From: Verrucomicrobiales bacterium
GTDB taxonomy: Bacteria > Verrucomicrobiota > Verrucomicrobiia > Limisphaerales > UBA9464
DNA: 20,171 nucleotides
Direction: 5' to 3'
NCBI GenBank assembly: GCA_003445095.1
Contig: DLVS01000747.1
Location: 1-20,171 of the forward strand
Positions 1 to 8,469 of this stretch are shown here, piece after piece. The notes below the pieces were generated by a model. That model had not been told where the DNA came from and made no database searches. It worked only from the letters and a program-made list of their open reading frames with translations. The translations under genes were made by a program, and so were the position numbers. Within the stretch, counting starts at the first letter, position 1. Every line of letters begins with the position of its first letter.

Positions 1-1195
1 TTCGCGAGCAGCGAGGAATTGGTCGCAAGTCGCTTTTCTGGCGGCCGCAGTGGCACTGGTCGCCTCCGGTTGCAAAAAGCCGGCCCCCACGGCGCCGCCT
101 CTGCCGGCAGTCCAGGTGATGGAGGTCACAGCGACCAACGTACCGCTCGACACCGAAATCATCGGGCAACTCGATTCGCCGCAGAACGTCGAAATTCGGG
201 CACGGGTCGAGGCGTTCGTGGCGGAAATGCCGTTCGCCGATGGCACGGAAGTGAAGAAGGATGCGCTACTCTTCAAGCTCGACGATGGGCCCTACCAGCA
301 AAAGCTCGCCGCGGCGAAGGGCAGTTTGGCCGAGGCTCAGGCGGCCTTGGGCAAGTATCAGGCGGACGTGGCGCGTCTCCAGCCGCTGGCGGACAAGCGG
401 GCCGTTCCGAAGCAGGATTTGGAAAACGCCCTCGCCTCGGTGGACGTCGGCAAGGCGGCAGTACTTTCGGCACAAGCGCGAGTCGAGGCTGCCCAGTTGG
501 ACCTGAGTTACTGTCAAGTCCACGCGCCAACCAACGGAATGATCGGCGCCAAGCAGGTGTCCATCGGCGAACTGGTCGGCAAAGGGCAGCCGACCCTGAT
601 GGCCACCATGTCCACGCTCGATCCCATCTGGATTTACTGCAACGTGAGCGAGGTCAGTTTACTCCGGGCAGATGCTGAGGCTCGCCGCACAGGCAAAAAG
701 ATAGGGGATGCTCCGGTGTCGCTCATTCTGGCCGACGGCTCGGTGCATCTCGCCAAAGGCAAGATCGTGTTCGTTGACCGAGCCGTGGATGTGAAGACCG
801 GCACGTTGCGAATCCGCGCTGAGTTTCCCAACCCGGATCGGGTGCTGCGCCCGGGTATGTTCGCGCGGATGAAGGTAGACCTGGGAGTCCGACCGGACAG
901 CATTCTCGTGCCGGAACGCGCGGTGACAGAATTGCAGGGTAAGAGCTTCATTTGGGTCGTTGGTCCGGACAACAAGGCCGAGCAGCGCCGGGTCACCGTC
1001 GGCCAGCAGGTTGGCGAAAGCCTGTTGATTTTGGAGAATCTCAAAGCCGGGGAGCGCATCGTGGTCGAGGGTTTGCAGAAGATGCGCGACGGCGTCGAGG
1101 TGCAGCCGATGACCGCCGCCCAGGCGGCCGAGGCTGCCAAGCAGGCCGTACCCACGCCTGCCCCGGAAGGCGCGGCCAAACACGGCAAGGAGTAA
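1..1195 (+). CDS. RND efflux periplasmic adaptor (membrane fusion) lipoprotein, 5' partial
   Basis: This is the periplasmic adaptor that bridges the inner-membrane RND pump and the outer-membrane channel. The frame is open from the window edge, so the true start lies upstream; the GTG at 50 falls inside the signal sequence and is probably not the start. The visible N-terminus is hydrophobic and ends in ASGC, a lipobox-like site, so the protein is probably a lipoprotein. The next part carries a lipoyl-type half (VEIRARVEAFV), a long helical hairpin rich in Ala/Gln/Lys, the second lipoyl half (APTNGMIGAKQVSIGELVGKG), then beta-barrel and membrane-proximal domains (LRPGMFARMKV). About 397 residues are visible, the usual AcrA/MexA size. 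An AAGGAG at 1187-1192, just before its stop, serves the next gene. The family is clear; the substrate is unknown. Confidence 0.93.
   Translation, partial: SRAARNWSQVAFLAAAVALVASGCKKPAPTAPPLPAVQVMEVTATNVPLDTEIIGQLDSPQNVEIRARVEAFVAEMPFADGTEVKKDALLFKLDDGPYQQKLAAAKGSLAEAQAALGKYQADVARLQPLADKRAVPKQDLENALASVDVGKAAVLSAQARVEAAQLDLSYCQVHAPTNGMIGAKQVSIGELVGKGQPTLMATMSTLDPIWIYCNVSEVSLLRADAEARRTGKKIGDAPVSLILADGSVHLAKGKIVFVDRAVDVKTGTLRIRAEFPNPDRVLRPGMFARMKVDLGVRPDSILVPERAVTELQGKSFIWVVGPDNKAEQRRVTVGQQVGESLLILENLKAGERIVVEGLQKMRDGVEVQPMTAAQAAEAAKQAVPTPAPEGAAKHGKE
1187..1192 (+). promoter_or_regulatory. Ribosome binding site for the RND transporter gene
   Basis: AAGGAG lies in the last codons of the adaptor gene, 7 nt before the ATG at 1200. 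It supports that start and translational coupling of the two genes. It is one of the few good Shine-Dalgarno matches in the window. Confidence 0.7.
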
Positions 1196-1199
1196 GCGC

Positions 1200-4100
1200 A
1201 TGGCCGACTTCTTCATCCGCCGCCCCATCGTCGCGATGGTCATCGCCATCCTGACGGTGATCGTGGGCTTGATCTCCCTCAAGCGGTTGCCCATTTCCGA
1301 GTATCCGCAGGTCAGCCCCACGTTGATCAAGGTCACCACGACCTACCGCGGCGCCGCGGCCGAGGCGGTCATGGAATCCGTCGCCACACCTATCGAATCG
1401 AAGGTCAACGGCGTGGACAAGCTGCTCTACATGCAGTCCTTCAGCGGCAACGACGGCAAACTCACGCTGAACGTGTACTTCGACGTCGGCACGGACGTGG
1501 ACATCATGCAGGTCAACGCGCAGAACCGCGTCGGCCAGGCGGAAGCCCAGTTGCCGGAGGCGGTCAAGAAAGAGGGCGTGGTCGTTGACCGCTCTAGCCC
1601 GGACATCCTGATGGCGGTCGCGCTGGCTTCACCCAAGAGCACCTATGACGCGATCTTCCTGGGCAACTATCTCGACATCAACCTGGTGGACGCCATCAAG
1701 CGCGTGAAAGGCGTCGGCGAAGTGAAGAATTTCACCGCGCAGGACTATACGATGCGCATCTGGTTGCGGCCGGACAAACTCGCATCGTTGGGCATCACGC
1801 CCTCGGATATTTCCAACGCCCTCAAGGAACAAAATGCCCAAGCGCCCGCCGGTCGTATCGGCGCTGAGCCTGCGCCGCCGGGCCAGGAAATGCAGTTCAA
1901 TGTCCGGGCGCTCGGCTTGCTCAAGGATCCCAAGGAGTTCGCCGAGATCATCATCCGTTCTAATCCCGACGGCTCCCAAGTGAAGATCAAGGACGTGGGT
2001 CGGGTGGAATTGGGCGCGCAGACCTACGACCTGCGCGGGCGGCTGAACAAATCGCCCTGCGGGGCCATCGGCATTTACCTCGCGCCCGGCGCCAACGCTG
2101 TCGAGACCGCGAAGAATGTGAAGCAGATTCTCGAGGACGCGAGGAGCCGTTTCCCGCCAGACATGATCTACGACATCGTCCTCGATTCGACCCTGCCGAT
2201 CGTCGCCTCCATGGAGGAAATCGTTCACACGCTGGTTGAGGCCGTCGTGCTCGTGCTCATCGTGGTTTATGTCTTCTTGCAGAGTTTTCGAGCCACCATC
2301 ATCCCGATGTGTACCGTCCCGGTTTCGTTGCTGGGCGCGTTCATTATGTTCCCGGTGCTCGGCTTCAGCGTGAACGTGCTGACGATGTTCGGGCTGGTGC
2401 TGGCCATCGGCATCGTGGTGGACGACGCCATTGTCGTAGTGGAGGCGGTGCAACACCACCTTGAGCATGGCAAGGAACCGGTCGAGGCAACCCGGTTGGC
2501 GATGAAGGAAGTCTCCGGCCCGGTGGTGGCCATCGGTTTAGTACTCTGCGCAGTTTTCGTCCCGGTGGCGTTCATGGGCGGTGTGACCGGCCAACTTTAC
2601 AGTCAGTTCGCGCTCACCATTGCCGTGGCAGTGATTTTCTCGGTTATCAACGCGTTAACACTCAGCCCCGCGTTATGCGCCTTGATGCTCAAGAAACCGA
2701 CGCCCGGCCGCGGCCCGATCGCCTGGTTCTTCAAACAGTTTAACCGCTTCTTCGACTGGCTGAGCAATAACTACGGCAGCATCGTAGGTGGGTTGGTTCG
2801 CAAGGCCACGCGCTCCATGCTGCTGCTGGTGGCGGTGGTCGGGGGCATCTTGATCATCGGCAAGTTCGTGCCCGGCGGTTTCATTCCCGATGAGGACAAG
2901 GGGTATCTTTTCGTTTCCGTCGAATTGCCTGAAGGCGCCTCGCTTCAACGCACAGACGAAGTGCTCAAGCAGGTGGAGGATATCGTGGGCAACACGCCCG
3001 GCGTGCGATCGGCCCTCGGACTGGCGGGCATGAACATCCTCAACTCGCTGAATTTTGCCAACGCCGGCCTCATGTTTGTCGGGCTCGAGTCGTGGGAGGA
3101 ACGCAAGTCGCCCGAGCTGCACGCTAGCGCCTTGGCGCGCGAGTGGACGAAGAAGTTCCAAGCCATTCCCGGGGCACGCGCCTTCTCCTTCGGTCCGCCT
3201 CCACTTCCGGGCTACGGCAACGTTTCGGGCTTCAGCATGCAGTTGCAGGACCGCTCCGGGGGCAGCATCGAGCAACTCGCCGGTTACGTGAAGTTGTTCA
3301 CCGAAGCGGTCGCCCAGCGGCCTGAAATTAGCCGCGTCAGCACCACCTTCAATCCGTCCACCCCGCAGGTAAAGGTCGAACTCGACCGCGAAAAAGCGCG
3401 CACACTGGGAGTCACGGTGGACAGCGTCTTTCAGACCCTGCAAGCCTATCTCGGTGGACTCTACGTGAACGATTTCGTCCGCTTCGGCCGCGTCTATAAA
3501 GTCTTCCTCCAAGCCGAGCCGCAGTTCACCGACAAGCCCGACGACATCGGCCAGTACTACGTGCGCAACAGCAGTGGCGGGATGGTACCGCTCAATACGC
3601 TCGTGAAAATCACCAAGATTTCCGGGCCCAATGTGGTCACGCGCTTCAACCTCTACAACGCTGCGGAAATCATGGGCGCCCCCGCGCCTGGCTACAGTTC
3701 CGGACAGGCGATGAAGGCCATCGAGGAGGTTATGAAAACGATGCCGAGCGAAGTCGGCTACGAGTGGTCCGGCCTGACGCTCCAAGAAAAAAAATCCGAG
3801 GGCCAAGCGCCGATCATCTTCGGCATGGCGATTCTGTTCGTGTTCCTACTGCTGTCGGCGCAGTACGAAAGTTGGGGCCTTCCTTTCGCAGTATTGCTCG
3901 CCACGCCGACGGTTATCTTGGGCACCCTGGTGGGTATGCTCATGCGCGGGTTCGATCTGAACGTGTATGCTCAGATTGGCTTGGTGATGCTTATTGGGTT
4001 GTCGGCCAAAAACGCCATTCTCATCGTCGAATTCGCCAAGATGAAACGAGACGCAGGTGGCGAGATTCTAGATTCGGCGGTCGAGGGTTCGAGGTTAAGG

Positions 4101-4352
4101 CTGCGGCCGATCTTGATGACCTCGTTCGCGTTTATCTTGGGTTGTGTGCCGTTAATGCTGGCGACGGGATCTGGCGCTGCGTCGCGCAGCACCATGGGTA
4201 CCGGCGTGGTCTATGGGATGACCATCGCCACGGTCATCGGTCTGTTCCTCATTCCGGTCTGTTACGTGTTCGTGCAAAAGATTGTGGAGCGCGGCGGGAA
4301 GAAGCCGACACCGCCGGCGGCACCCGTCGAGGCGAAAGGAGTGGCCCACTGA
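1200..4352 (+). CDS. RND multidrug efflux transporter, HAE1/AcrB family
   Basis: This is the proton-driven inner-membrane pump that takes substrates from the periplasm and inner-membrane leaflet and drives them through the tripartite complex. At 1050 aa it matches the family length. The N-terminus MADFFIRRPIVAMVIAI is the typical first transmembrane helix. The proton-relay residues are present: Asp408-Asp409 in GIVVDDAIVVVE (AcrB Asp407/408) and Lys937 in GLSAKNAILIVEF (AcrB Lys940), followed by the conserved RLRPILMTS segment. The two large periplasmic porter regions are intact. The start is 4 nt after the adaptor stop, and its TGA overlaps the start of the channel gene, so the three genes form one operon. 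No regulator gene is visible in the window. HAE1 rather than HME (metal) is inferred from overall resemblance; the actual substrates cannot be read from sequence. Confidence 0.97.
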   Translation: MADFFIRRPIVAMVIAILTVIVGLISLKRLPISEYPQVSPTLIKVTTTYRGAAAEAVMESVATPIESKVNGVDKLLYMQSFSGNDGKLTLNVYFDVGTDVDIMQVNAQNRVGQAEAQLPEAVKKEGVVVDRSSPDILMAVALASPKSTYDAIFLGNYLDINLVDAIKRVKGVGEVKNFTAQDYTMRIWLRPDKLASLGITPSDISNALKEQNAQAPAGRIGAEPAPPGQEMQFNVRALGLLKDPKEFAEIIIRSNPDGSQVKIKDVGRVELGAQTYDLRGRLNKSPCGAIGIYLAPGANAVETAKNVKQILEDARSRFPPDMIYDIVLDSTLPIVASMEEIVHTLVEAVVLVLIVVYVFLQSFRATIIPMCTVPVSLLGAFIMFPVLGFSVNVLTMFGLVLAIGIVVDDAIVVVEAVQHHLEHGKEPVEATRLAMKEVSGPVVAIGLVLCAVFVPVAFMGGVTGQLYSQFALTIAVAVIFSVINALTLSPALCALMLKKPTPGRGPIAWFFKQFNRFFDWLSNNYGSIVGGLVRKATRSMLLLVAVVGGILIIGKFVPGGFIPDEDKGYLFVSVELPEGASLQRTDEVLKQVEDIVGNTPGVRSALGLAGMNILNSLNFANAGLMFVGLESWEERKSPELHASALAREWTKKFQAIPGARAFSFGPPPLPGYGNVSGFSMQLQDRSGGSIEQLAGYVKLFTEAVAQRPEISRVSTTFNPSTPQVKVELDREKARTLGVTVDSVFQTLQAYLGGLYVNDFVRFGRVYKVFLQAEPQFTDKPDDIGQYYVRNSSGGMVPLNTLVKITKISGPNVVTRFNLYNAAEIMGAPAPGYSSGQAMKAIEEVMKTMPSEVGYEWSGLTLQEKKSEGQAPIIFGMAILFVFLLLSAQYESWGLPFAVLLATPTVILGTLVGMLMRGFDLNVYAQIGLVMLIGLSAKNAILIVEFAKMKRDAGGEILDSAVEGSRLRLRPILMTSFAFILGCVPLMLATGSGAASRSTMGTGVVYGMTIATVIGLFLIPVCYVFVQKIVERGGKKPTPPAAPVEAKGVAH

Positions 4353-5860
4353 TGAATGCAGAAATTAGAGGGCAGGGGTCAGGGGCCGGGAGCCACGAAA
4401 ACAGCCGCGTATTGGTAGCGACGTTTTTAGCAATGGTCTTGCTCGCCGGCTGTGCGGTGGGCCCGGACTACCAGCGTCCGGAGGTAGACACGCCCCAGCA
4501 ATACCGCACGGCGATACCAGCGCCGGGGATGGTATCCGGCACGAACAGCTTTGCGGACCTGGGCTGGTGGGAGGTCTTCGTGGACCCGCAGCTCCGTGCG
4601 TACGTTGCCGAAGCGTTGACGAATAACTGGGACATCAAGATCGCGGCTGCGCGGGTGCTACAGGCAGAAGCCTCCGCGCGGGTGGTTCGTTCTCAATTCT
4701 TCCCGAGTGTTTCGGTCGGTGGCGATTTCACCCTCGCGCGAACCTCCGAGGTCGGGCCCGCACCGCCTCCCGCTGGCACGGAAGCGCAGGCGAGCTACGG
4801 CGGTGTGGCTGGCGCCATGTCCACCTACGAAGTGGATCTCTGGGGCCGCATTCGCCGCGCGAACCAAGCGGCGCGGGCCCGGCTATTGGCCACCGAAGCG
4901 GCGCAACAAACCGTCCGCCAGACGCTGGTGGCGGCGGTCGCGGCCACTTACTTGAATCTGCTGCAGTTGGACTATGAGCTGGAGGTGTCGTATCGGACCT
5001 TAGCCGTGCGCACCAATTCACTCGCTTTGACCTCCGCCCGAGAAGAGGGCGGTGTCGCCTCGCTGCAGGACGTCGTCCAAGCGCGGGTCTTGGTGGCGAG
5101 CGCCGAAGCCACGATTGTGGATGTGAAACGTCTTCAGGAGCAAACGGAGAACCAACTATGCCTCCTGTTGGGTCGCAATCCGGCGTCCCTGCAACGAGGA
5201 CTGCCCCTGCGGGAACAGCCCGTGCGATCTGAAGTTCCAGCTGGATTACCTTCGGCTCTCTTGGAACGGCGTCCGGACATTCGCGTCGCCGAGGAGCAGT
5301 TGGTGGCTGCCAATGCCAACGTCGGCGAGGCCAAGGCCGCGTTTTTTCCCCAGCTCACTTTGACGGGCGCCTTTGGCTACCAGAGCGTGTCACTGAGTGA
5401 CTTGTTCACGAGCCCGGCGCGTATCTGGCAGTTTGGTCCGACGCTTACCGTGCCCGTGTTCACTGGTGGCCGGCTGACGGGGCAGTATCGATTTGCCAAG
5501 GCCCGGTTCGAAGAAGCCGCTGCCCAGTACCAACAGACGGTTCAGAGTGCTTTCCGCGACGTGTCGGATGCATTGATCCAATACCAACGGACGCGGGAGT
5601 TTACTGCGCGTCAGGAAGAAAGCACCCGCGCGCGGCGTGAGGCGGCGGACCTGGCCAACATCCGTTACGACGGTGGCGTCACGAGCTACCTCGAGGTGCT
5701 GTACAGCGAACAAGAGCTTTTTACGGCGGAACTGCAACTTGCACAGGCGCTGGGCAACGAGCTGCTGAGCGTGGTACAACTCTACCGAGCCCTGGGTGGC
5801 GGCTGGGAAATGGCCGTCGCTAACCAGGCGTCCACGAGCACCACAACCAATCAGCCCTAG
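4352..5860 (+). CDS. RND efflux outer-membrane lipoprotein, NodT/OprM family
   Basis: This is the TolC-like trimeric channel that completes the pump. I chose the ATG at 4352, which overlaps the upstream TGA (TGATG), giving 502 aa; an AAAGGAG lies 10 nt upstream. Another ATG at 4356 is in a different frame. The signal peptide ends at a good lipobox, LLAGC, with Cys34 as the lipidated residue, followed by the family hallmark VGPDYQRP. Two repeated halves follow: YEVDLWGRIRRA, then RRPDIRVAEEQLVAANA and FGPTLTVPVFTGGR, and the C-terminal RYDGGVTSYLEVL. The frame stays open far upstream inside the transporter gene, but that extension is a shadow. The stretch coding residues 5-16 is low-complexity and hydrophilic, unusual for a signal peptide N-region. 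The signal peptide could instead start at a later, non-ATG codon. Confidence 0.95.
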   Translation: MNAEIRGQGSGAGSHENSRVLVATFLAMVLLAGCAVGPDYQRPEVDTPQQYRTAIPAPGMVSGTNSFADLGWWEVFVDPQLRAYVAEALTNNWDIKIAAARVLQAEASARVVRSQFFPSVSVGGDFTLARTSEVGPAPPPAGTEAQASYGGVAGAMSTYEVDLWGRIRRANQAARARLLATEAAQQTVRQTLVAAVAATYLNLLQLDYELEVSYRTLAVRTNSLALTSAREEGGVASLQDVVQARVLVASAEATIVDVKRLQEQTENQLCLLLGRNPASLQRGLPLREQPVRSEVPAGLPSALLERRPDIRVAEEQLVAANANVGEAKAAFFPQLTLTGAFGYQSVSLSDLFTSPARIWQFGPTLTVPVFTGGRLTGQYRFAKARFEEAAAQYQQTVQSAFRDVSDALIQYQRTREFTARQEESTRARREAADLANIRYDGGVTSYLEVLYSEQELFTAELQLAQALGNELLSVVQLYRALGGGWEMAVANQASTSTTTNQP

Positions 5861-5877
5861 CCCGCCACCGCACCTTT

Positions 5878-6297
5878 ATGAGTAAACTCAATCTACGTAA
5901 CATCACTAACAACTTCCAAGATGTCCGGCTCGCGAGTCTGGCCTCCTGGAAGCAGGCGAGCGAAATCACTCCCCGCGATCATGGCGGCCCCTATGTCATC
6001 CTCCAGGAGGGCTACGACCCGGAAGACCCCAAAGTGACTCCGGATGAATTCGTGCTGGGCCGGTCGGGAAAGTGGCTTTCCCTTTCGCATTTTTACCGGT
6101 TGCCTGTCCAAGAACGCCGCACAGAATTTGTCTTTGGCACCGCGGCGGAAATTATGGAGATGATGGGTAGCCTGACACCCAAAGTGCAAATTATCCGGCC
6201 TGGCGCACCGGCCAACGCCGTAGCCGCGACGGCGGACGCGGACGAGATGGCGACGGCGCTCCAAGCGGCGAAAGAGCAGCCGCCGGCGGCAAGCTAA
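5878..6297 (+). CDS. Uncharacterised 139-aa soluble protein
   Basis: I do not recognise this family. The protein has no signal peptide or membrane segment and is probably cytoplasmic. Residues 1-115 look folded and mixed alpha/beta, with aromatic and acidic patches such as VILQEGYDPEDPKVTPDEF, a segment LGRSGKWLSLSHFYRLP, and EFVFGTAAEIMEMMGSL. The last 25 residues are an Ala/Glu/Gln-rich tail that is probably disordered. It starts 17 nt after the RND channel gene and ends 28 nt before the next, so it is probably co-transcribed. No Shine-Dalgarno is visible before the ATG. Normal codon use and tight packing support a real gene. Its position between an efflux pump and a polyphosphate kinase gives no firm function. 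Confidence 0.75.
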   Translation: MSKLNLRNITNNFQDVRLASLASWKQASEITPRDHGGPYVILQEGYDPEDPKVTPDEFVLGRSGKWLSLSHFYRLPVQERRTEFVFGTAAEIMEMMGSLTPKVQIIRPGAPANAVAATADADEMATALQAAKEQPPAAS

Positions 6298-6325
6298 AAC
6301 CTAGGCCCTCACTTAACATCCATTT

Positions 6326-6832
6326 ATGCCTACCAAAATCGATCCGAAGAAACGGGATGCGGAGGCGCAGAAGCTCCGCCTCCTGGTGGCGACCGCCGAA
6401 TCAAAGATGAAGTTGCTCCGCGACAAAGCCCGGGAGGCGAAGCGCCGTCGGAAGGAAGCGAGGCGAATCGCCCGGCTCGCTCGAAAGCAATTCAAAGCGG
6501 CAAAAGCCGAGTTAGCGGATCTGCGACAGGCTTTGGCGAACGTTAAGCCGAAGCCCGTCCCGGTCGTCGGGCGAGTACCGGCCAGGAGAACGGCGAAGTC
6601 TAGCCCGGTCGCAAAACCCCGAGTGCGCCCGTCGAAACAGGCGAAAACTATCGCCCCTCGGTTGCGCTCGGCCCCGCCTCCCAAGTCCGGCGTGTCCGCA
6701 AAAGTCGAAAAGAAAAAGCCCGTCCTCCCGGCGACCAATGCGGTTGCTGCCGTCGCTCCGGTCGTTACGACCCCGGAGCCCACGTCGTCCATCGCTGAAA
6801 CTTCTACCCCGGATTCATTAAATTATGAGTAA
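6326..6832 (+). CDS. Highly basic coiled-coil protein with histone H1-like tail
   Basis: This is a 168-aa protein dominated by Lys, Arg and Ala. Residues about 8-72 form a strongly charged, predicted coiled coil with a run of basic residues (AKRRRKEARRIARLARKQ, about 38-55). Residues 73-150 are a Lys/Pro/Ala/Val low-complexity tail resembling the C-terminal tails of histone H1-like bacterial proteins, and the end is Thr/Ser/Glu-rich. There is no signal peptide. It overlaps the ppk2 start by 8 nt, so the two are probably translationally coupled. Binding to a polyanion (nucleic acid or polyphosphate) is an inference from charge and context. A non-coding interpretation is unlikely because the frame ends exactly in the overlap and packing is tight. 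Confidence 0.75.
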   Translation: MPTKIDPKKRDAEAQKLRLLVATAESKMKLLRDKAREAKRRRKEARRIARLARKQFKAAKAELADLRQALANVKPKPVPVVGRVPARRTAKSSPVAKPRVRPSKQAKTIAPRLRSAPPPKSGVSAKVEKKKPVLPATNAVAAVAPVVTTPEPTSSIAETSTPDSLNYE

Positions 6833-7634
6833 AGACTCTCAAATTCAGGACGCCAAGAAGCTCAAGGCCAAGAGATATGAAAAGGAGCTGCGCAAGCTCC
6901 AGGCCGAGCTCTGCCAGTTGCAGGATTGGGTTAAGCACAAGGGGCTGCGGGCGATTATCATATTCGAGGGACGTGATGGCGCTGGTAAAGGAGGTACCAT
7001 CCGCGCACTGACCGAGCGCGTCAGCCCGCGGGTGTTCCGGACGGTGGCCCTACCGGCGCCGTCGGATCGTGAAAAGACGCAGATGTACCTTCAGCGGTAC
7101 ATGGCGCATTTCCCCGCCGCCGGCGAAGTGGTGATCTTCGACCGCAGTTGGTACAACCGTGCCGGCGTCGAGTACGTGATGGGGTTTTGCAACAAGGAGC
7201 AACACCGCCTCTTTCTTGAACGCTGCCCGGAAATCGAAAAATACATCGTCGATGCCGGCATTATCCTCATCAAGTTCTGGCTGGAAGTCAGCGATGAGAA
7301 CCAGCGGCAGCGATTCGAGGCGCGGATCACCGATCCACTTCGTCAATGGAAGCTCAGTCCGATGGATTTGCCCTCCCGCACCAAGTGGTACGAATACTCC
7401 CGCGCGCGTGACCTGATGCTGAAGGCGACGGATACGAAATGGGCGCCGTGGTACATTCTACGGTCCGACGACAAGAAGCGCGCCCGACTCAACTGCCTCG
7501 CGCACCTGCTGGAGCTCATCCCTTACAAAAAGGTCCCCCGGGAAAAGATCAAACTTCCGGAGCGATCCAAGAAGGGAGCCTATGACGACCAGGCCTCGCT
7601 TAAGGGGAGACGATTTGTTCCAGAAAAATACTAA
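6825..7634 (+). CDS. ppk2: Polyphosphate kinase 2, single-domain class I-like
   Basis: PPK2 transfers phosphate between inorganic polyphosphate and nucleotides, usually making GTP or ATP from the diphosphate in the cytoplasm. The 269-aa length fits a single-domain enzyme. Walker A is GRDGAGKGG at residues 49-57 with Lys55, followed by the family segment SPRVFRTVALPAPSDRE. Walker B is EVVIFDRSWYNRAGVE, with Asp106 and the conserved RSWYNRAG. The motifs WLEVSDENQRQRFEARI and DPLRQWKLSPMD belong to the lid and C-terminal region. GAGKGG rather than GAGKDG, together with PAAGEVVIFDRSWYNRAGVE, points to class I rather than class III. Residues 1-35 are a charged helix. The start ATG lies within the end of the upstream basic-protein gene; no Shine-Dalgarno is seen. 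The preferred nucleotide cannot be read from sequence. Confidence 0.95.
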   Translation: MSKDSQIQDAKKLKAKRYEKELRKLQAELCQLQDWVKHKGLRAIIIFEGRDGAGKGGTIRALTERVSPRVFRTVALPAPSDREKTQMYLQRYMAHFPAAGEVVIFDRSWYNRAGVEYVMGFCNKEQHRLFLERCPEIEKYIVDAGIILIKFWLEVSDENQRQRFEARITDPLRQWKLSPMDLPSRTKWYEYSRARDLMLKATDTKWAPWYILRSDDKKRARLNCLAHLLELIPYKKVPREKIKLPERSKKGAYDDQASLKGRRFVPEKY

Positions 7635-7740
7635 CCTCGAGACACATCGCCTGCCAGCGTCTACGATTCTCGGGACGTGATTTTCGTTAAGATTTAGTGA
7701 GAGACCCCAAGCAAAGGACGGAGAAAACCTAGAACGAGAA

Positions 7741-8370
7741 ATGACTAAGATTATGAAAATTCGAATGATGGTAACGATCGGTTTAGCGGCGCTCCTTGCG
7801 TCAGCAACCCAAGCCAGCCAGGAACAATTGGCCAAAAGCATTCACGACGTTCAACTCGAAACGATCAAGACGTCGGACCAATTGAAGTCCACTCTGATGG
7901 CGCTGAACGCGCTCTCGGGACAGACGAAGGGCGACCTTCGTCCGGCCTTTGAAGCGTTCACCGCGGAGGTTGCCAAGACGGAGGCTGCCGCGGTGGTCAC
8001 TACCGCACGGGTCAAGTGGATGGACGGAGATGGGCAGCAGTATTTCACCGATTGGCAAAAGACGGTTGATGGCATCAACAATGAATCTTTGAGAAAAAAG
8101 GCCCAGAGACGCCTCGACGAGGCGAAGGCGAGCTACGGCAAAGTTCAGGCGTCGCTGGTGAAGGCCAGTGATAAATTCAAGCCGTTCCTCTCTGACCTGG
8201 CCGATATTCAGAAAGCATTGTCCTCGGATGTCACAGCGTCCGGTGTCAAAGCCATCCGCGGGACGGTCAGCACCGCTAATTGGGACAGCAAGTTTGTGGA
8301 CCAAGCCGTCAAGACTGCCATCAAAGAGGCTAGCAAAATGGAAAAGGCACTTTCGACCGAGGCTAAATAG
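7741..8370 (+). CDS. Exported DUF2959-family protein
   Basis: This 209-aa protein has a signal peptide at about residues 1-25 (cleavage near ATQA-SQE) and a mature part that is almost wholly alpha-helical. The layout matches my memory of DUF2959: a long helix with DLRPAFEAFTAEVAKTE, then TDWQKTVDGINNESLRKKAQ, and a C-terminal ALSSDVTASGVKAIRG segment. No catalytic residues are apparent, and the family's function is unknown. A second in-frame ATG at 7753 would give a more compact signal peptide; neither start has a clear Shine-Dalgarno. The gene lies 106 nt after ppk2 and may begin a new transcription unit. A perfect hairpin begins 12 nt after its stop. Confidence 0.75.
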   Translation: MTKIMKIRMMVTIGLAALLASATQASQEQLAKSIHDVQLETIKTSDQLKSTLMALNALSGQTKGDLRPAFEAFTAEVAKTEAAAVVTTARVKWMDGDGQQYFTDWQKTVDGINNESLRKKAQRRLDEAKASYGKVQASLVKASDKFKPFLSDLADIQKALSSDVTASGVKAIRGTVSTANWDSKFVDQAVKTAIKEASKMEKALSTEAK

Positions 8371-8382
8371 CGGCGCGCTCAG

Positions 8383-8415
8383 GGAACATCACCGAGTAGG
8401 CCTCGGTGATGTTCC
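8383..8415. terminator. Perfect 14-bp inverted repeat, probable hairpin terminator
   Basis: The arms GGAACATCACCGAG (8383-8396) and CTCGGTGATGTTCC (8402-8415) are exact reverse complements separated by a 5-nt loop. The hairpin lies 12 nt after the DUF2959 stop and 54 nt before the next start. No T-run follows, so it is not a textbook intrinsic terminator. It could end transcription with Rho, protect mRNA, or be a protein-binding site. Confidence 0.6.
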
Positions 8416-8469
8416 GCCCCTGATCCCGGTCGATGCGGCGTGTTCTGCAAACTCTCCAATAAAATACCG

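Noticed and set aside
19..678. 219-aa plus-strand frame at the left edge
   Set aside because: It is out of frame with the clear adaptor gene and has no recognisable domains.
1629..2468. 279-aa minus-strand open frame rich in His and Asp
   Set aside because: It is antisense to the transporter gene, and the His/Asp/Val bias mirrors its codons.
2673..3806. 377-aa minus-strand open frame
   Set aside because: It lies opposite the intact transporter gene; composition looks like a shadow of a GC-rich coding strand.
3764..4351. Long open frame that extends the outer-membrane channel gene upstream
   Set aside because: It lies in another frame inside the RND transporter gene and has no protein-like content; the lipoprotein signal starts at 4352.
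6313..6792. 159-aa minus-strand frame opposite the basic protein
   Set aside because: It is an artefact of Lys/Arg codons read backwards; the basic gene has the better packing with ppk2.
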